DNA of 64,000 bases from Lysobacter auxotrophicus (lineage in GTDB: Bacteria > Pseudomonadota > Gammaproteobacteria > Xanthomonadales > Xanthomonadaceae). Position numbers and translations under genes: made by a program. The stretch spans positions 1,674,001-1,738,000 of the forward strand of contig NZ_AP027041.1 of NCBI RefSeq assembly GCF_027924565.1. Direction: 5' to 3'. The notes below the pieces were generated by a model. It did no database searches. It worked only from the letters and a program-made list of their open reading frames with translations, and had not been told where the DNA came from. Positions 21,949 to 32,343 of the stretch are shown in pieces (the first letter of the stretch is position 1; every line of letters starts with the position of its first letter).

Positions 21949-23046
21949 TCAGGCCGCGGCGGCCAGCGACGGCAACGTGCGCGGCGCGACGCCTTCGACG
22001 ACCTTCGCGATCGCCGCGATGTGCGCCGGCGTCGTACCGCAGCAACCGCCGACGAGGTTGAGCAGGCCGGCGCGGGCGAACTCGCCGAGCACTTCGGCCA
22101 TGTCGTCCGGCGTTTCGTCGTAGCCACCGAACGCGTTGGGCAGGCCGGCGTTCGGGTGCGTGCTGACGTACGCGTCGGCGACCTGCGCCAGCACGTCGAC
22201 GTGCGCGCGCAGGTCTTTCGCGCCGAGCGCGCAGTTCAGGCCGATCGCCAGCGGCTGCGCGTGGCGCAGCGAATACCAGAATGCTTCGGCCGTCTGCCCG
22301 GAAAGCGTGCGGCCCGACGCGTCGGTGATCGTGCCCGACACCATCACCGGCAGGCGCACGCCGCGCGCGTCGAAGGCTTCCTCGATCGCGAACAGCGCCG
22401 CCTTGGCGTTGAGGGTGTCGAACACCGTCTCGACCATCAGCACGTCCGCGCCGCCGTCGATCAGGCCGTCGGCGGCTTCGCGATACGCCACGCGCAGCTC
22501 GTCGAAAGTGATGGCGCGAAAACCGGGGCGGTTCACGTCGGGGCTCAGCGAGGCGGTGCGGCTGGTCGGCCCGAGCACGCCGATCGCGTAGCGCGGGCGC
22601 GAAGGATCGGCGGCCTCCGCGGCGTCGCAGGCTTCGCGCGCGAGGCGGGCGCCGGCTTCGTTGAGCTCGCGCGCCAGGTGCTCCAGGCCGTAATCGGCGA
22701 GCGAGACGGTGGTGGAGTTGAACGTGTTGGTCTCGATCAGGTCGGCGCCAGCATCGAGATATTCCGCGTGGATACCGCGGATGATCTGCGGCTGCGTCAG
22801 GCTCAACAGGTCGTTGTTGCCGCGCTGGTCGCGCGCGCAGCCGCAGTTGTCCCCGTGCACGTGTTCGACGTGGTCGTACGCGTGGTCGTAGCCCTTGGCG
22901 AAACGCTCGCCGCGGTACGCGGCTTCATCGAGCGAATGCTGCTGGATCATCGTGCCCATCGCGCCGTCGAGCACGAGGATGCGCTCGCGCAGCAGGCGCT
23001 GCAGCGATTGCGCGCGTTCGGGGTTGAGCCACGGCAGGGTGTTCAT
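21949..23046 (-). CDS. metH: Homocysteine-binding half of methionine synthase (homocysteine S-methyltransferase domain)
   Basis: 365 residues, equivalent to the first domain of MetH. Features are [15 protein letters not shown] at the N-terminus and the zinc ligands Cys272 (GLNCALG) and Cys335/Cys336 (GGCCGTT). Between YRGERFA and GNNDLL, where E. coli MetH has only a few residues, there is a His/Cys-rich insertion of about 17 residues ([18 protein letters not shown]). It must work with the downstream protein that holds methyl-THF and B12. The ATG at 23046 shares its first base (reading TGATG) with the stop of the ArsR-methyltransferase gene, so the three genes form one operon. Confidence 0.93.
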   Translation of the reverse strand: MNTLPWLNPERAQSLQRLLRERILVLDGAMGTMIQQHSLDEAAYRGERFAKGYDHAYDHVEHVHGDNCGCARDQRGNNDLLSLTQPQIIRGIHAEYLDAGADLIETNTFNSTTVSLADYGLEHLARELNEAGARLAREACDAAEAADPSRPRYAIGVLGPTSRTASLSPDVNRPGFRAITFDELRVAYREAADGLIDGGADVLMVETVFDTLNAKAALFAIEEAFDARGVRLPVMVSGTITDASGRTLSGQTAEAFWYSLRHAQPLAIGLNCALGAKDLRAHVDVLAQVADAYVSTHPNAGLPNAFGGYDETPDDMAEVLGEFARAGLLNLVGGCCGTTPAHIAAIAKVVEGVAPRTLPSLAAAA

Positions 23047-24005
23047 CAGGACTTCCTCGTCGTCTTGCGCGCGTCGCCGGCCTTGCGGCCGATCAGCGCG
23101 ATCACTTCGAAATGGGGCGGACGGCGCTCGCGCGTCACGGTCTCGCAGCTGCCCACGTCCAGGCCGGCCTTGGTCGCGAACTTCACCAGGTCCTTCTCGC
23201 TGAAGCCAAGGTTCACGTGGCCGTAGGCGTCCACGACGCTGCGGTGTTCGTGGCGCGCGAGGCTGGTGAGCAGCAGCCGGCCGCCGGGGCGCAGCACGCG
23301 CGCCGCTTCGGCGACGGCCTGCGCCGGGTGTTCGGCATAGGTGAGCGCGTGCATGAGCACGACCAGATCGAAATGTGCGTCGTCGAACGGCAGCGCGTGC
23401 ATGTCGCCCTCGCGGACTTCGACGTTCTTCAGCTTGCGCAGGCGCTCGGACGCGGCGAGCACGACCTTCGTGCTCGAATCCAGGCAGACATAGCGGTGCG
23501 AGTGCGGCGCGAGGAGTTCGGCGAGCACGCCGTCGCCGGAGGCCACGTCCAGCACGTCGCCAGGCTCCAGCAGCGGCAGCGCGGAACGGGCCATCGCTTC
23601 CCAGGTGCGGCCGGGGGAGTAGTGGCGCTCCATGTCGCCGGCGACGGTGTCGGCCCAGTTCTGGTCGGCCGCGCGCGAAGCCAGCACGTCGGCGACGCGC
23701 TCGGCGTCCTGGCGCAGCAGCGGGTCGTCGCTGCCTTCGCGCAGCGTGGTCCACAAGGCGCGCTGGGCGCCGTCGAGCGCGGCGTCGTCGAAGCGGTAGT
23801 AGGCCGACACGCCGGCGCGGCGATCGCGCACCAGCCCGGCTTCCTTCAGCTTGGCCAGGTGCGTGGACACGCGCGGCTGGGCCAGGCGGGTGATGCCCGA
23901 CAGTTCGGCCACGGTCAGCTCCTCGCGCTCCAGAAGCGCCAGCAGGCGCACGCGCGTGGCGTCGGCGAATACTTTGAGCCGTGAAGACCAGCCTTCCAGA
24001 TCCAT
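23046..24005 (-). CDS. ArsR-family HTH regulator fused to a SAM-dependent methyltransferase
   Basis: 319 residues. Residues ~1-80 are an ArsR winged helix ([20 protein letters not shown], then [19 protein letters not shown]). Residues ~120-300 are a class I methyltransferase with motif [10 protein letters not shown] (151-159), [17 protein letters not shown] and [13 protein letters not shown]. The protein is first in the operon with the two metH genes. ArsR-type regulators of the methionine/SAH cycle (SahR) are known, and a methyltransferase-like domain that binds SAM or SAH would be a logical sensor. I cannot tell whether the domain is catalytic. The start at 24005 has AGG nine bases upstream. 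An 18-base palindrome lies 12 bases before it. Confidence 0.9.
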   Translation of the reverse strand: MDLEGWSSRLKVFADATRVRLLALLEREELTVAELSGITRLAQPRVSTHLAKLKEAGLVRDRRAGVSAYYRFDDAALDGAQRALWTTLREGSDDPLLRQDAERVADVLASRAADQNWADTVAGDMERHYSPGRTWEAMARSALPLLEPGDVLDVASGDGVLAELLAPHSHRYVCLDSSTKVVLAASERLRKLKNVEVREGDMHALPFDDAHFDLVVLMHALTYAEHPAQAVAEAARVLRPGGRLLLTSLARHEHRSVVDAYGHVNLGFSEKDLVKFATKAGLDVGSCETVTRERRPPHFEVIALIGRKAGDARKTTRKS

Positions 24006-24017
24006 GCTTCATCAACC

Positions 24018-24035
24018 TATCGCGATATAGCGATA
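24018..24035. promoter_or_regulatory. Palindrome TATCGCGATATAGCGATA, probable operator of the metH operon
   Basis: The 18-base sequence has arms TATCGCGAT/ATAGCGATA that match at 8 of 9 pairs. It ends 12 bases before the start codon of the ArsR-methyltransferase gene. Its AT-rich core stands out in GC-rich surroundings. Autoregulation by the ArsR protein is the simplest interpretation. Confidence 0.65.
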
Positions 24036-24318
24036 AGTGTCGTTGCTGCGCCCCGCAGGGTCAAGCTCGGCGCGCGCCGGATCCCCGCAAAAGCAGGTCC
24101 GCACGGCAACGGCCACCGGTTTCCACCGCGCCTGCATCGTCGATGCGGCCGCGCCATGCGGCATGGAAGCGTCGTCGCCTGCGCTTTGCGCGGCAGGTCC
24201 GACGGCGCGTTTATTGCGCTGCGCAACGGCTCGTACCTGCGAATTCCGGACAGGCCGGCTACAATTTGCGGGCTGTTTCGCCCAATGAACCAAAAGACTC
24301 AAGTACGAGGTGTCTAAC
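24036..24318. other. Gene-free spacer before the acyl-CoA dehydrogenase gene
   Basis: The whole gap is 24006-24318. Besides the palindrome at its left end it holds a possible -10 TACAAT around 24260 with no clear -35, and nothing else I can support. Confidence 0.4.
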
Positions 24319-25479
<1,161 letters not shown>

Positions 25480-25678
25480 CGGCCCGGTTTCGAACGCATC
25501 TCCGGCACGCACCCGGCACACGAGCCCGCACGAACCCGACATGAAACGCTTCGGATCGTCACGTCCCACCGCCTGTCCTGTCGATCGCGGCCGCGATCGT
25601 CGTCCGCGCGAGGATGCCGCCAAAACGGCTTCGCGCCCGATCGTGTCCGCGAACAGCCCGTACTGAACCGTATCCCCC

Positions 25679-25708
25679 GGCCCACGTGAAGAGCGTGGGC
25701 CTTATTTC
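25679..25708 (+). terminator. Hairpin in front of the giant GDH gene (terminator or attenuator)
   Basis: Arms GGCCCACG (25679-25686) and CGTGGGCC (25694-25701) pair perfectly and are followed by TTATTTC. It could terminate the acyl-CoA dehydrogenase transcript or attenuate the GDH gene, whose ATG is 26 bases further on. The rest of the spacer 25480-25678 shows nothing recognisable. Confidence 0.55.
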
Positions 25709-25726
25709 ATTGGAACTTCCGTTGCC

Positions 25727-28700
25727 ATGAGCACCAAACGTAACGCTTCCGCCAAACCCGCCGCCAAGGTCGAACCGGCCAAACGCGCTCCCGCCAAACG
25801 CACCGCCGCGAAGGCCGGCCAGCAGGACGACACCGTGTCGCTGGCGCCCATCGTCGAAGCCATGCGTACGCGACTGCCCAAGTCCCGCCACGCCGAGGCC
25901 GAAGCGTTCATCACCGCGTTCTACAAGCGCATGAGCAGCGACGAGTTGCCGCAGCACGACGCGCAGGGCTGGGCCGAACTGGCCATCGACTTCCTCGACT
26001 TCGCCCGCGCGCGCAAGCCGGGTTCGGCGCTGGTGCGCCTGTTCAATCCGACGATCAAGGGCGAGGGCTGGGAATCGGGCCACACGGTCATCCAGATCGC
26101 CAACGACGACATGCCGTTCCTGGTCGATTCGGTGACCATGGCGCTGGCCGAACAGGGCATCGGCGTGCATGTGCTGGGCCATCCGGTGGTGCCGTTCAAC
26201 CGCGACAAGACGGGCAAGATCCTCGCCATCGGCGACGGCCAGCCCGAATCGCTGATGCACCTGGAGATCGACCGCCAGCCGGCCGAGGCGATGCCGAAGA
26301 TCCAGAAGGCGCTGGAAGCGGTGCTCGCCGACGTGCGCGCCTCCGTGCGCGACTGGCCGCAGATGCAGGCCAAGATGCTCGCCGTCGCCGACGAGCTGGC
26401 CCAGCGCAACCTGCCGGTGACCGAAGCGGGCAAGCGCGAGGCGCAGGAGTTCCTGCGCTGGGCGGCCGACAACCACTTCACGTTCCTGGGCTACCGCGAG
26501 TATGAAGTCGTCGAGAAGGGCGGCGCGGAAGTGCTCAGCGCGATCAAGTCCAGCGGCCTGGGCCTGCTGCGCGGCAAGGACGTTGGCAAGCCGCGCCTCT
26601 TGACCTCGCTCGCCGCGCACTACATGCCGCAGTCGGGCGCGGTGGACGCGCTGATCCTCACCAAGACCAACTCGCGCGCGACGGTGCATCGCCCGGGCTA
26701 CATGGATTACATCGGCGTGCTCACCTTCGACGCGAAGGGCAAGCCGGTGCGCGAGGAACGCTTCCTCGGCCTGTACACCTCCAGCGCGTACAACCGCCGC
26801 CCGTGGGACATCCCGCTGGTGCGCGAGCGCCACAACTACGTGATGCAGCAGTCCGGCCTGAAGCCCGACAGCCACAGCGGCAAGGCGCTGCGCCACATCC
26901 TGGAATCGCTGCCGCGCGACGAGATGTTCCAGTCAAGCGAAGAGGAGCTGCTGCGCACCGCGACCGGCATCCTCGGCCTGCAGGAGCGCGTGCGCAGCAA
27001 GCTGTTCCTGCGCCGCGACCGCTACGGCCGCTTCTTCTCGGTGCTGGTCTACATCCCGCGCGACCGCTTCAACACCGACGTGCGCCTGCGCATCGAGGCG
27101 ATGCTCAAGCGCGAACTGCACGGCGAGCACGTCGATTCGTCCGTGACGCTCGGCGGCGAATCGCCGCTGGCGCAGGTGCACCTGATCGTGCGCCCGAAGT
27201 CGGGCGAGGCGATCGAAACCGACAGCGCGAAGATCGAAGCCGAGCTGTCCAGGCTCGTGCGCAACTGGCAGGACGACCTGCGTGAACGCCTCGTGGTGCG
27301 CCACGGCGAACAGCGCGGCCTCACGCTCGCCAACACCTACGGCCGTGCGCTGCCGGCGGGCTACATCGAGGACGTCAGCGCCGACGTGGCCGCCGACGAC
27401 GTCGAGCATCTCGCCGCGCTCACCGGTCCGGACGACCTGCGCCTGAGCCTGTACCGCGCGCACAACGGCGACGGCGGCCTGCGCTTCAAGTTCTATCGCC
27501 AGAACGACGACATCCCGCTGTCGGACGCGCTGCCGATGATGGAGAACATGGGCCTGCGGGTGATCTCCGAGCATCCGTACCGCCTCACCGCGAACGGCCA
27601 GACGCTGTTCGTACAGGACTTCGAGGTCGAAACCTCGAACCCGAACCTCGACGTGTCCAGCCTCGATGCGAACTTCGAGCAAGCCTTCGCGCAGATCTGG
27701 CGCGGCAATGCCGAGAACGACGGCTTCAACCGCCTGATCCTCACCGGCAACCTGTCGTGGCGCCAGGTGGCGATGCTGCGCGGCTACTGCAAGTACCTGC
27801 TGCAGGTCGGCGTGCCGTTCTCGCAGGCGTACGTGGAAGAAACCCTCAACCGCTATCCGCTGCTCGCGCGCCTGCTGGTGGAGCTGTTCGAAGCCAAGTT
27901 CGATCCGATCACCGGCAGCGAATCCAAGGCGCAGATCAAGGCCGGCGTGGAAGCCTTCCGCGCGCAGCTTTCGGTCCTGGCCAATGGCGACGAAGCCACG
28001 CTCGCCGCGCTGGAGCCGATGCTCGAAGCGCGCGCCGGCAAGCGCGAAGCGCAGATCGAAGCCACGCGCGAAGCGCTCAAGGGCCTGTTCGACCGCGTCG
28101 CCAGCCTGGACGAAGACCGCATCCTGCGCAGCTTCATCGGCGTGATCGACGCCACGCTGCGCACCAGCTACTACATCCAGCACAAGGACGGCCTGCGCGC
28201 CGACGGCGGCCCGGCCGACTACATCAGCTTCAAGTTCGATTCGTCCAAGGTGCCGGACCTGCCCAAGCCGCGTCCGTACCGCGAGATCTTCGTGTACGGC
28301 CCGCGCGTGGAAGGCGTGCACCTGCGCTTCGGCCCCGTCGCGCGTGGCGGTTTGCGCTGGTCGGATCGCCGCGAAGACTTCCGTACCGAAGTGCTCGGCC
28401 TGGTGAAGGCGCAGATGGTGAAGAACACCGTCATCGTGCCGGTGGGTTCGAAGGGCGGCTTCATCGCCAAGCAGTTGCCCGATCCCTCGGTGAATCGCGA
28501 CGCGTGGTTCAACGAAGGCGTGGCCTGCTACAAGCGCTTCATCAACGGCCTGCTGGACATCACCGACAACCTCGCCGGTGGCAAGGTCGTTCCGCCGCAG
28601 AACGTCGTGCGCCATGACGGCGACGATCCGTATCTCGTCGTCGCCGCCGACAAGGGCACCGCGACGTTCTCCGACATCGCCAACGGCATCGCACGCGCGC

Positions 28701-30751
28701 ACGGCTTCTGGCTGGACGACGCGTTCGCCTCGGGCGGTTCGGTCGGTTACGACCACAAGGGCATGGGCATCACCGCGCGCGGCGCGTGGGAGTCGGTCAA
28801 GCGCCACTTCCGTGCGATGGGCCGCGACAGCCAGAAGCAGGACTTCACCGTGGTCGGCGTCGGCGACATGTCCGGCGACGTGTTCGGCAACGGCATGCTG
28901 CTGAGCAAGCACATCCGCCTGGTCGCGGCGTTCGATCACCGCCACGTCTTCATTGATCCGAACCCGGATGCGGCGTCGACGTTCAAGGAACGCGCGCGCA
29001 TGTTCAAGCTGCCGCGTTCGAGCTGGGACGATTACGACCGTTCGCTGATCAGCAAGGGCGGCGGCATCTATCCGCGTTCGGCCAAGTCGATCCCGCTCTC
29101 GGCCGAGGCGAAGACCGCGCTTGGCATCGACCCGACCGTCACCGCGATGAGCCCGGCGGAACTGCTCAGCGCGATCCTCAAGGCACCGGTCGACCTGCTG
29201 TGGAACGGCGGCATCGGCACGTACGTGAAGGCGTCGAGTGAGACCAACGCCGACGTGGGCGATCGCGCCAACAACGCGCTGCGCGTCAACGGCCGCGAGC
29301 TGCGCTGCAAGGTGGTGGGCGAGGGCGGCAACCTCGGCATGACCCAGCTGGGCCGCATCGAGGCTGCGCAGCATGGCGTGCTGCTCAACACCGACTTCAT
29401 CGACAACTCCGCCGGCGTGGACACCTCCGACCATGAGGTGAACATCAAGATCCTGCTCAACGGCGAGGTGCAGAAGAAGAAGCTGACGCTGCCCGAGCGC
29501 AACAAGCTGCTGGCGCAGATGACCGACGAGGTCGCGCAGCTGGTGCTCACCGACAATTACCGCCAGAACCAGGCGCTGAGCCTGATGGAGCGGATGAGCG
29601 TGCACCGCCTGGGCTCCAAGCAGCACTTCATCCGCACGCTGGAATCGCAGGGGCTGCTCGATCGCCAGATCGAGTTCCTGCCCAGCGATGCGGAGATCGC
29701 CGAGCGCAAGTCGCGCGGCCAAGGCCTGACCCGTCCGGAACTGGCGGTGCTGCTGTCGTACAGCAAGATCGTGCTGTTCCAGCAGCTGCTGGAATCGGAC
29801 GTGCCGGAAGATCCGTACCTGTCCAAGGAGCTGGTGCGCTACTTCCCGCAGCCGCTGCAGGCCAAGTACGCCAAGGCGATGGAAGGCCACCGCCTGAAGC
29901 GCGAGATCATCGCCACGGCGGTGACCAACTCGATGGTCAACCGCATGGGCGCGACCTTCACCCTGCGCATGACCGAGGACACCGGCCGCACGCCGGCCGA
30001 GGTCGCCGAGGCCTACACCATCGCCCGCGAGGCGGTGGACGCACGCGGCCTGTGGGCGCAGATCGACGCGCTCGACGGCAAGGTGCCGGAAGCGGTGCAG
30101 GTCGATGCGCTGCAGGTCATCTGGCACCTGCTGCGTTCGATGTCGCGCTGGCTGCTGTCGCGTCCGGGCAAGATGCCGGAAATCACCGCCGCGATGTCGC
30201 GCTACGGCGACGGCCTCAACGCGGTGCGTGCGTCGCTGCCGGCAGTGCTCTCGGGCATGCGTCGCGACGCGTACGAGGCGCGCATGAACGAGTGGAAGGG
30301 CAAGGGCCTGCCGGCGCCGCTCGCCGAGCAGCTCGCCGCGCTGCCGCTGCTGGAGTTCGGCTGCGACATCGTCGAGATCTCGCTCAACCGCAAGCTCTCG
30401 CCGGTGGAAGTGGCGAAGGCGTACTTCTCGCTGGGCCAGGCGCTGAGCCTGCCGTGGCTGTACGAGCAGGTCGAACAGCTGCCAGTCGACGGCCGCTGGC
30501 AGGCGCTGGCCCGTGGCGCGCTGCGCGACGAGCTGGCCACGCAGGCCCGCTCGCTGGTCTCGCAGATACTCGCCGACGGCGGCAAGAAGCCGGTGGAGCA
30601 GAAGGTCGACGCGTGGCTCAAGCGCGACGACTCCTCGCTGCGCTTCACGCTGGCGATGTTCGCCGACCTGCACAACCAGAAGGCGCTGGATTACCCGACG
30701 CTGTCGGTGGCGGTGCGGAGGTTGGCGCAGGTGGCTTCGGTCGGGGCGTAA
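25727..30751 (+). CDS. gdhB: NAD-specific glutamate dehydrogenase, 180-kDa class
   Basis: 1674 residues, matching the large bacterial GDH-180 class (about 1,600 residues). It deaminates glutamate to 2-oxoglutarate with NAD+. A ~30-residue Lys/Ala/Pro-rich N-terminus (SAKPAAKVEPAKRAPAKRTA) precedes the N-terminal ACT-like regulatory region (WESGHTVIQIANDDMPFLVD). The catalytic core has RFGPVARGGLRWSDRREDFR, GSKGGFIAKQLP, NVVRHDGDDPYLVVAADKGT, and VGVGDMSGDVFGNGMLLSKH of the Rossmann domain. The C-terminal domain is long and helical. The ATG at 25727 is only weakly preceded by GGAA. It likely supplies 2-oxoglutarate to the TCA cycle during amino acid growth. Confidence 0.95.
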   Translation: MSTKRNASAKPAAKVEPAKRAPAKRTAAKAGQQDDTVSLAPIVEAMRTRLPKSRHAEAEAFITAFYKRMSSDELPQHDAQGWAELAIDFLDFARARKPGSALVRLFNPTIKGEGWESGHTVIQIANDDMPFLVDSVTMALAEQGIGVHVLGHPVVPFNRDKTGKILAIGDGQPESLMHLEIDRQPAEAMPKIQKALEAVLADVRASVRDWPQMQAKMLAVADELAQRNLPVTEAGKREAQEFLRWAADNHFTFLGYREYEVVEKGGAEVLSAIKSSGLGLLRGKDVGKPRLLTSLAAHYMPQSGAVDALILTKTNSRATVHRPGYMDYIGVLTFDAKGKPVREERFLGLYTSSAYNRRPWDIPLVRERHNYVMQQSGLKPDSHSGKALRHILESLPRDEMFQSSEEELLRTATGILGLQERVRSKLFLRRDRYGRFFSVLVYIPRDRFNTDVRLRIEAMLKRELHGEHVDSSVTLGGESPLAQVHLIVRPKSGEAIETDSAKIEAELSRLVRNWQDDLRERLVVRHGEQRGLTLANTYGRALPAGYIEDVSADVAADDVEHLAALTGPDDLRLSLYRAHNGDGGLRFKFYRQNDDIPLSDALPMMENMGLRVISEHPYRLTANGQTLFVQDFEVETSNPNLDVSSLDANFEQAFAQIWRGNAENDGFNRLILTGNLSWRQVAMLRGYCKYLLQVGVPFSQAYVEETLNRYPLLARLLVELFEAKFDPITGSESKAQIKAGVEAFRAQLSVLANGDEATLAALEPMLEARAGKREAQIEATREALKGLFDRVASLDEDRILRSFIGVIDATLRTSYYIQHKDGLRADGGPADYISFKFDSSKVPDLPKPRPYREIFVYGPRVEGVHLRFGPVARGGLRWSDRREDFRTEVLGLVKAQMVKNTVIVPVGSKGGFIAKQLPDPSVNRDAWFNEGVACYKRFINGLLDITDNLAGGKVVPPQNVVRHDGDDPYLVVAADKGTATFSDIANGIARAHGFWLDDAFASGGSVGYDHKGMGITARGAWESVKRHFRAMGRDSQKQDFTVVGVGDMSGDVFGNGMLLSKHIRLVAAFDHRHVFIDPNPDAASTFKERARMFKLPRSSWDDYDRSLISKGGGIYPRSAKSIPLSAEAKTALGIDPTVTAMSPAELLSAILKAPVDLLWNGGIGTYVKASSETNADVGDRANNALRVNGRELRCKVVGEGGNLGMTQLGRIEAAQHGVLLNTDFIDNSAGVDTSDHEVNIKILLNGEVQKKKLTLPERNKLLAQMTDEVAQLVLTDNYRQNQALSLMERMSVHRLGSKQHFIRTLESQGLLDRQIEFLPSDAEIAERKSRGQGLTRPELAVLLSYSKIVLFQQLLESDVPEDPYLSKELVRYFPQPLQAKYAKAMEGHRLKREIIATAVTNSMVNRMGATFTLRMTEDTGRTPAEVAEAYTIAREAVDARGLWAQIDALDGKVPEAVQVDALQVIWHLLRSMSRWLLSRPGKMPEITAAMSRYGDGLNAVRASLPAVLSGMRRDAYEARMNEWKGKGLPAPLAEQLAALPLLEFGCDIVEISLNRKLSPVEVAKAYFSLGQALSLPWLYEQVEQLPVDGRWQALARGALRDELATQARSLVSQILADGGKKPVEQKVDAWLKRDDSSLRFTLAMFADLHNQKALDYPTLSVAVRRLAQVASVGA

Positions 30752-30772
30752 GCGCCCTGATTATGTGGACGA

Positions 30773-30804
30773 GAAGGCCTGGCGAACGCCGGGCCTTCTT
30801 CTTT
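30773..30804 (+). terminator. Rho-independent terminator after the giant GDH gene
   Basis: Stem GAAGGCCTGGC / GCCGGGCCTTC (30773-30783 and 30788-30798, one G-U pair), loop GAAC, then TTCTTT. It starts 21 bases after the stop codon. Confidence 0.75.
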
Positions 30805-30807
30805 GTA

Positions 30808-30959
30808 TCCCTTCTCCCTCCGGGAGAAGGTGCCCGAAGGGCGGATGAGGGGTAACGGAGCGCCACGGCTGGAACGCGCGGTGAAGCGCCGCACTGCTGG
30901 TTTTAACCAGACACTTCGTTGCCCCTCACCCCAACCCCTCTCCCGTTGGGAGAGGGGCT
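30808..30959. repeat. Pair of REP-like elements of the CCCCTCACCCC/GAGAGGGGC family
   Basis: A variant element (CCCTTCTCCCTCCGGGAGAAGG followed by GCCCGAAGGGCGGATGAGGGG) spans about 30808-30853. A canonical copy in the opposite sense (CCCCTCACCCCAACCCCTCT...GGGAGAGGGGC) covers 30921-30959. Together they could fold into a long hairpin. Confidence 0.65.
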
Positions 30960-31026
30960 CTGTCGCCACTTCGATGACGACGACGTCCCACCGGTTATGC
31001 TGCCTCCCTCACCCCCGGAGCCGCCG

Positions 31027-31797
31027 ATGACCGCGACGCCACGCATCGCCTTCCTCGCCAGCCACGCCGATGGCGCGCAGCGCGCCCTCGAAGCCCTCAC
31101 CGCGCAGCACGGCCAGCACGCGCCGGAGGATGCCGACATCCTCGTGCCGCTCGGCGGCGACGGTTTCATGCTCGCGACGCTGCATCGCTACGGGGGCCTC
31201 GGCAAACCCGTGTACGGAATGAAGCTCGGCACGGTCGGCTTCCTGATGAACCAGCACGACGGCGACGGCCTGCTCGGTCGCCTGCACGCCGCCGAACCGG
31301 CGGTGCTGCGCCCGCTGGAGATGGTCGCGCAAACCGAATCGGGCGCGACGGTGGGCTCGCTCGCCTACAACGAGGTCTCGCTGCTTCGCCAGACCCGCCA
31401 GGCCGCGCACCTGCGAATCGACCTCAACGGCGAAACGCGGCTGGACGAACTGATCTGCGACGGCGTCATGGTCGCCACGCCCGCCGGCAGCACCGCCTAC
31501 AACTTCTCCGCGCACGGGCCGATCCTGCCGCTGGGCGCGAACGTCGTCGCCCTGACGCCGATCGCCGCCTTCCGCCCGCGTCGCTGGCGTGGCGCCGTGC
31601 TCAAGGCCGACACCGAAGTGCGCTTCCACGTGCTCGATCCCTACAAGCGCCCCGTTAGCGCCACCGCCGACTCGCACGAAGTCCGCGATGTGGTGGAAGT
31701 GACGATCCGCGAATCGCACGATCGCACCGTGACGCTGCTGTTCGATCCGGAGCACAACCTCGAGGAGCGGATGCTGGCGGAGCAGTTCGTGGCGTAG
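31027..31797 (+). CDS. nadK: NAD kinase
   Basis: 256 residues. It phosphorylates NAD to NADP. The nucleotide-binding GGDG sits in [31 protein letters not shown], the NE motif in [15 protein letters not shown], and the substrate loop [20 protein letters not shown] follow. The ATG at 31027 has GGAG nearby (31017-31020). A longer frame begins inside the upstream repeat and is not credible as the start. A TATGCT box at about 30995 could be its promoter. Confidence 0.94.
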   Translation: MTATPRIAFLASHADGAQRALEALTAQHGQHAPEDADILVPLGGDGFMLATLHRYGGLGKPVYGMKLGTVGFLMNQHDGDGLLGRLHAAEPAVLRPLEMVAQTESGATVGSLAYNEVSLLRQTRQAAHLRIDLNGETRLDELICDGVMVATPAGSTAYNFSAHGPILPLGANVVALTPIAAFRPRRWRGAVLKADTEVRFHVLDPYKRPVSATADSHEVRDVVEVTIRESHDRTVTLLFDPEHNLEERMLAEQFVA

Positions 31798-31839
31798 GGG
31801 CGGGGCGCCTATACCGGCATGCCGGCGAAGCCCCGGGAT

Positions 31840-32290
31840 CCAGGCTGTCGCGCCGTCCGCATTCCCGCCGTCATTCCAGCGAAAGCTGGAACCTATTTTG
31901 CTTGTGCGATTTCCGCTCGCGGCGAAACAAGCAACAACGCAGCGGTGTACGGCAACCGCTGTTTACCGCTCCCGCTTCGTTGCCCCTCACCCCAACCCCT
32001 CTCCCGAGGGGAGAGGGGCTTGACGCGTCAATCCGGCGAAGGCGGGGCCAGGCTGTTACGCCGTCCGCATTCCCTCCGTCATTCCAGCGAAAGCTGGAAC
32101 CCATTTGCTTCTCTGATTTCCGCGCGGCGAGAAGCAACGGCGCAGTGCAGCACCCTGACCGCTGTTCACCGCTTCGGCTTCGTTGCCCCTCACCCCAACC
32201 CCTCTCCCGAGGGGAGAGGGGCTTGAAAGCGTCATCCGGCGAAAGCCGGGGTCCAGGCTGTCACGCCGTCCGCATTCCCGCCGTGATCCA
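31840..32290. repeat. Composite tandem repeat, two full ~207-base units plus a partial third
   Basis: Units begin CCAGGCTGT at 31840, 32048 and 32253 (periods 208 and 205). Each full unit contains a small inverted repeat (TTCCAGCGAAAGCTGGAA) and a copy of the CCCCTCACCCC...GAGAGGGGC element (31982-32020 and 32185-32223). The third copy stops after about 38 bases. It fills most of the 546-base gene-free stretch 31798-32343. No gene is seen in it. Confidence 0.75.
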
Positions 32291-32343
32291 GGCTCTCGCC
32301 AACCGTCTCAATCCCCGCGACCACGCTGCGGCATAATTCCGCC

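Noticed and set aside
26933-30673. A 1246-codon minus-strand open frame opposite the giant GDH gene
   Set aside because: Same shadow pattern; the plus strand encodes an unmistakable glutamate dehydrogenase throughout.
30919-31026. An upstream extension of NAD kinase starting at 30919
   Set aside because: The extra residues ([12 protein letters not shown]) are the translation of a REP element; the ATG at 31027 with GGAG upstream fits the family N-terminus.
31840-32290. Regularly spaced repeats resembling a CRISPR array
   Set aside because: Only two full units of about 207 bases with conserved, not unique, spacers and no cas genes nearby; these are composite REP-type repeats.
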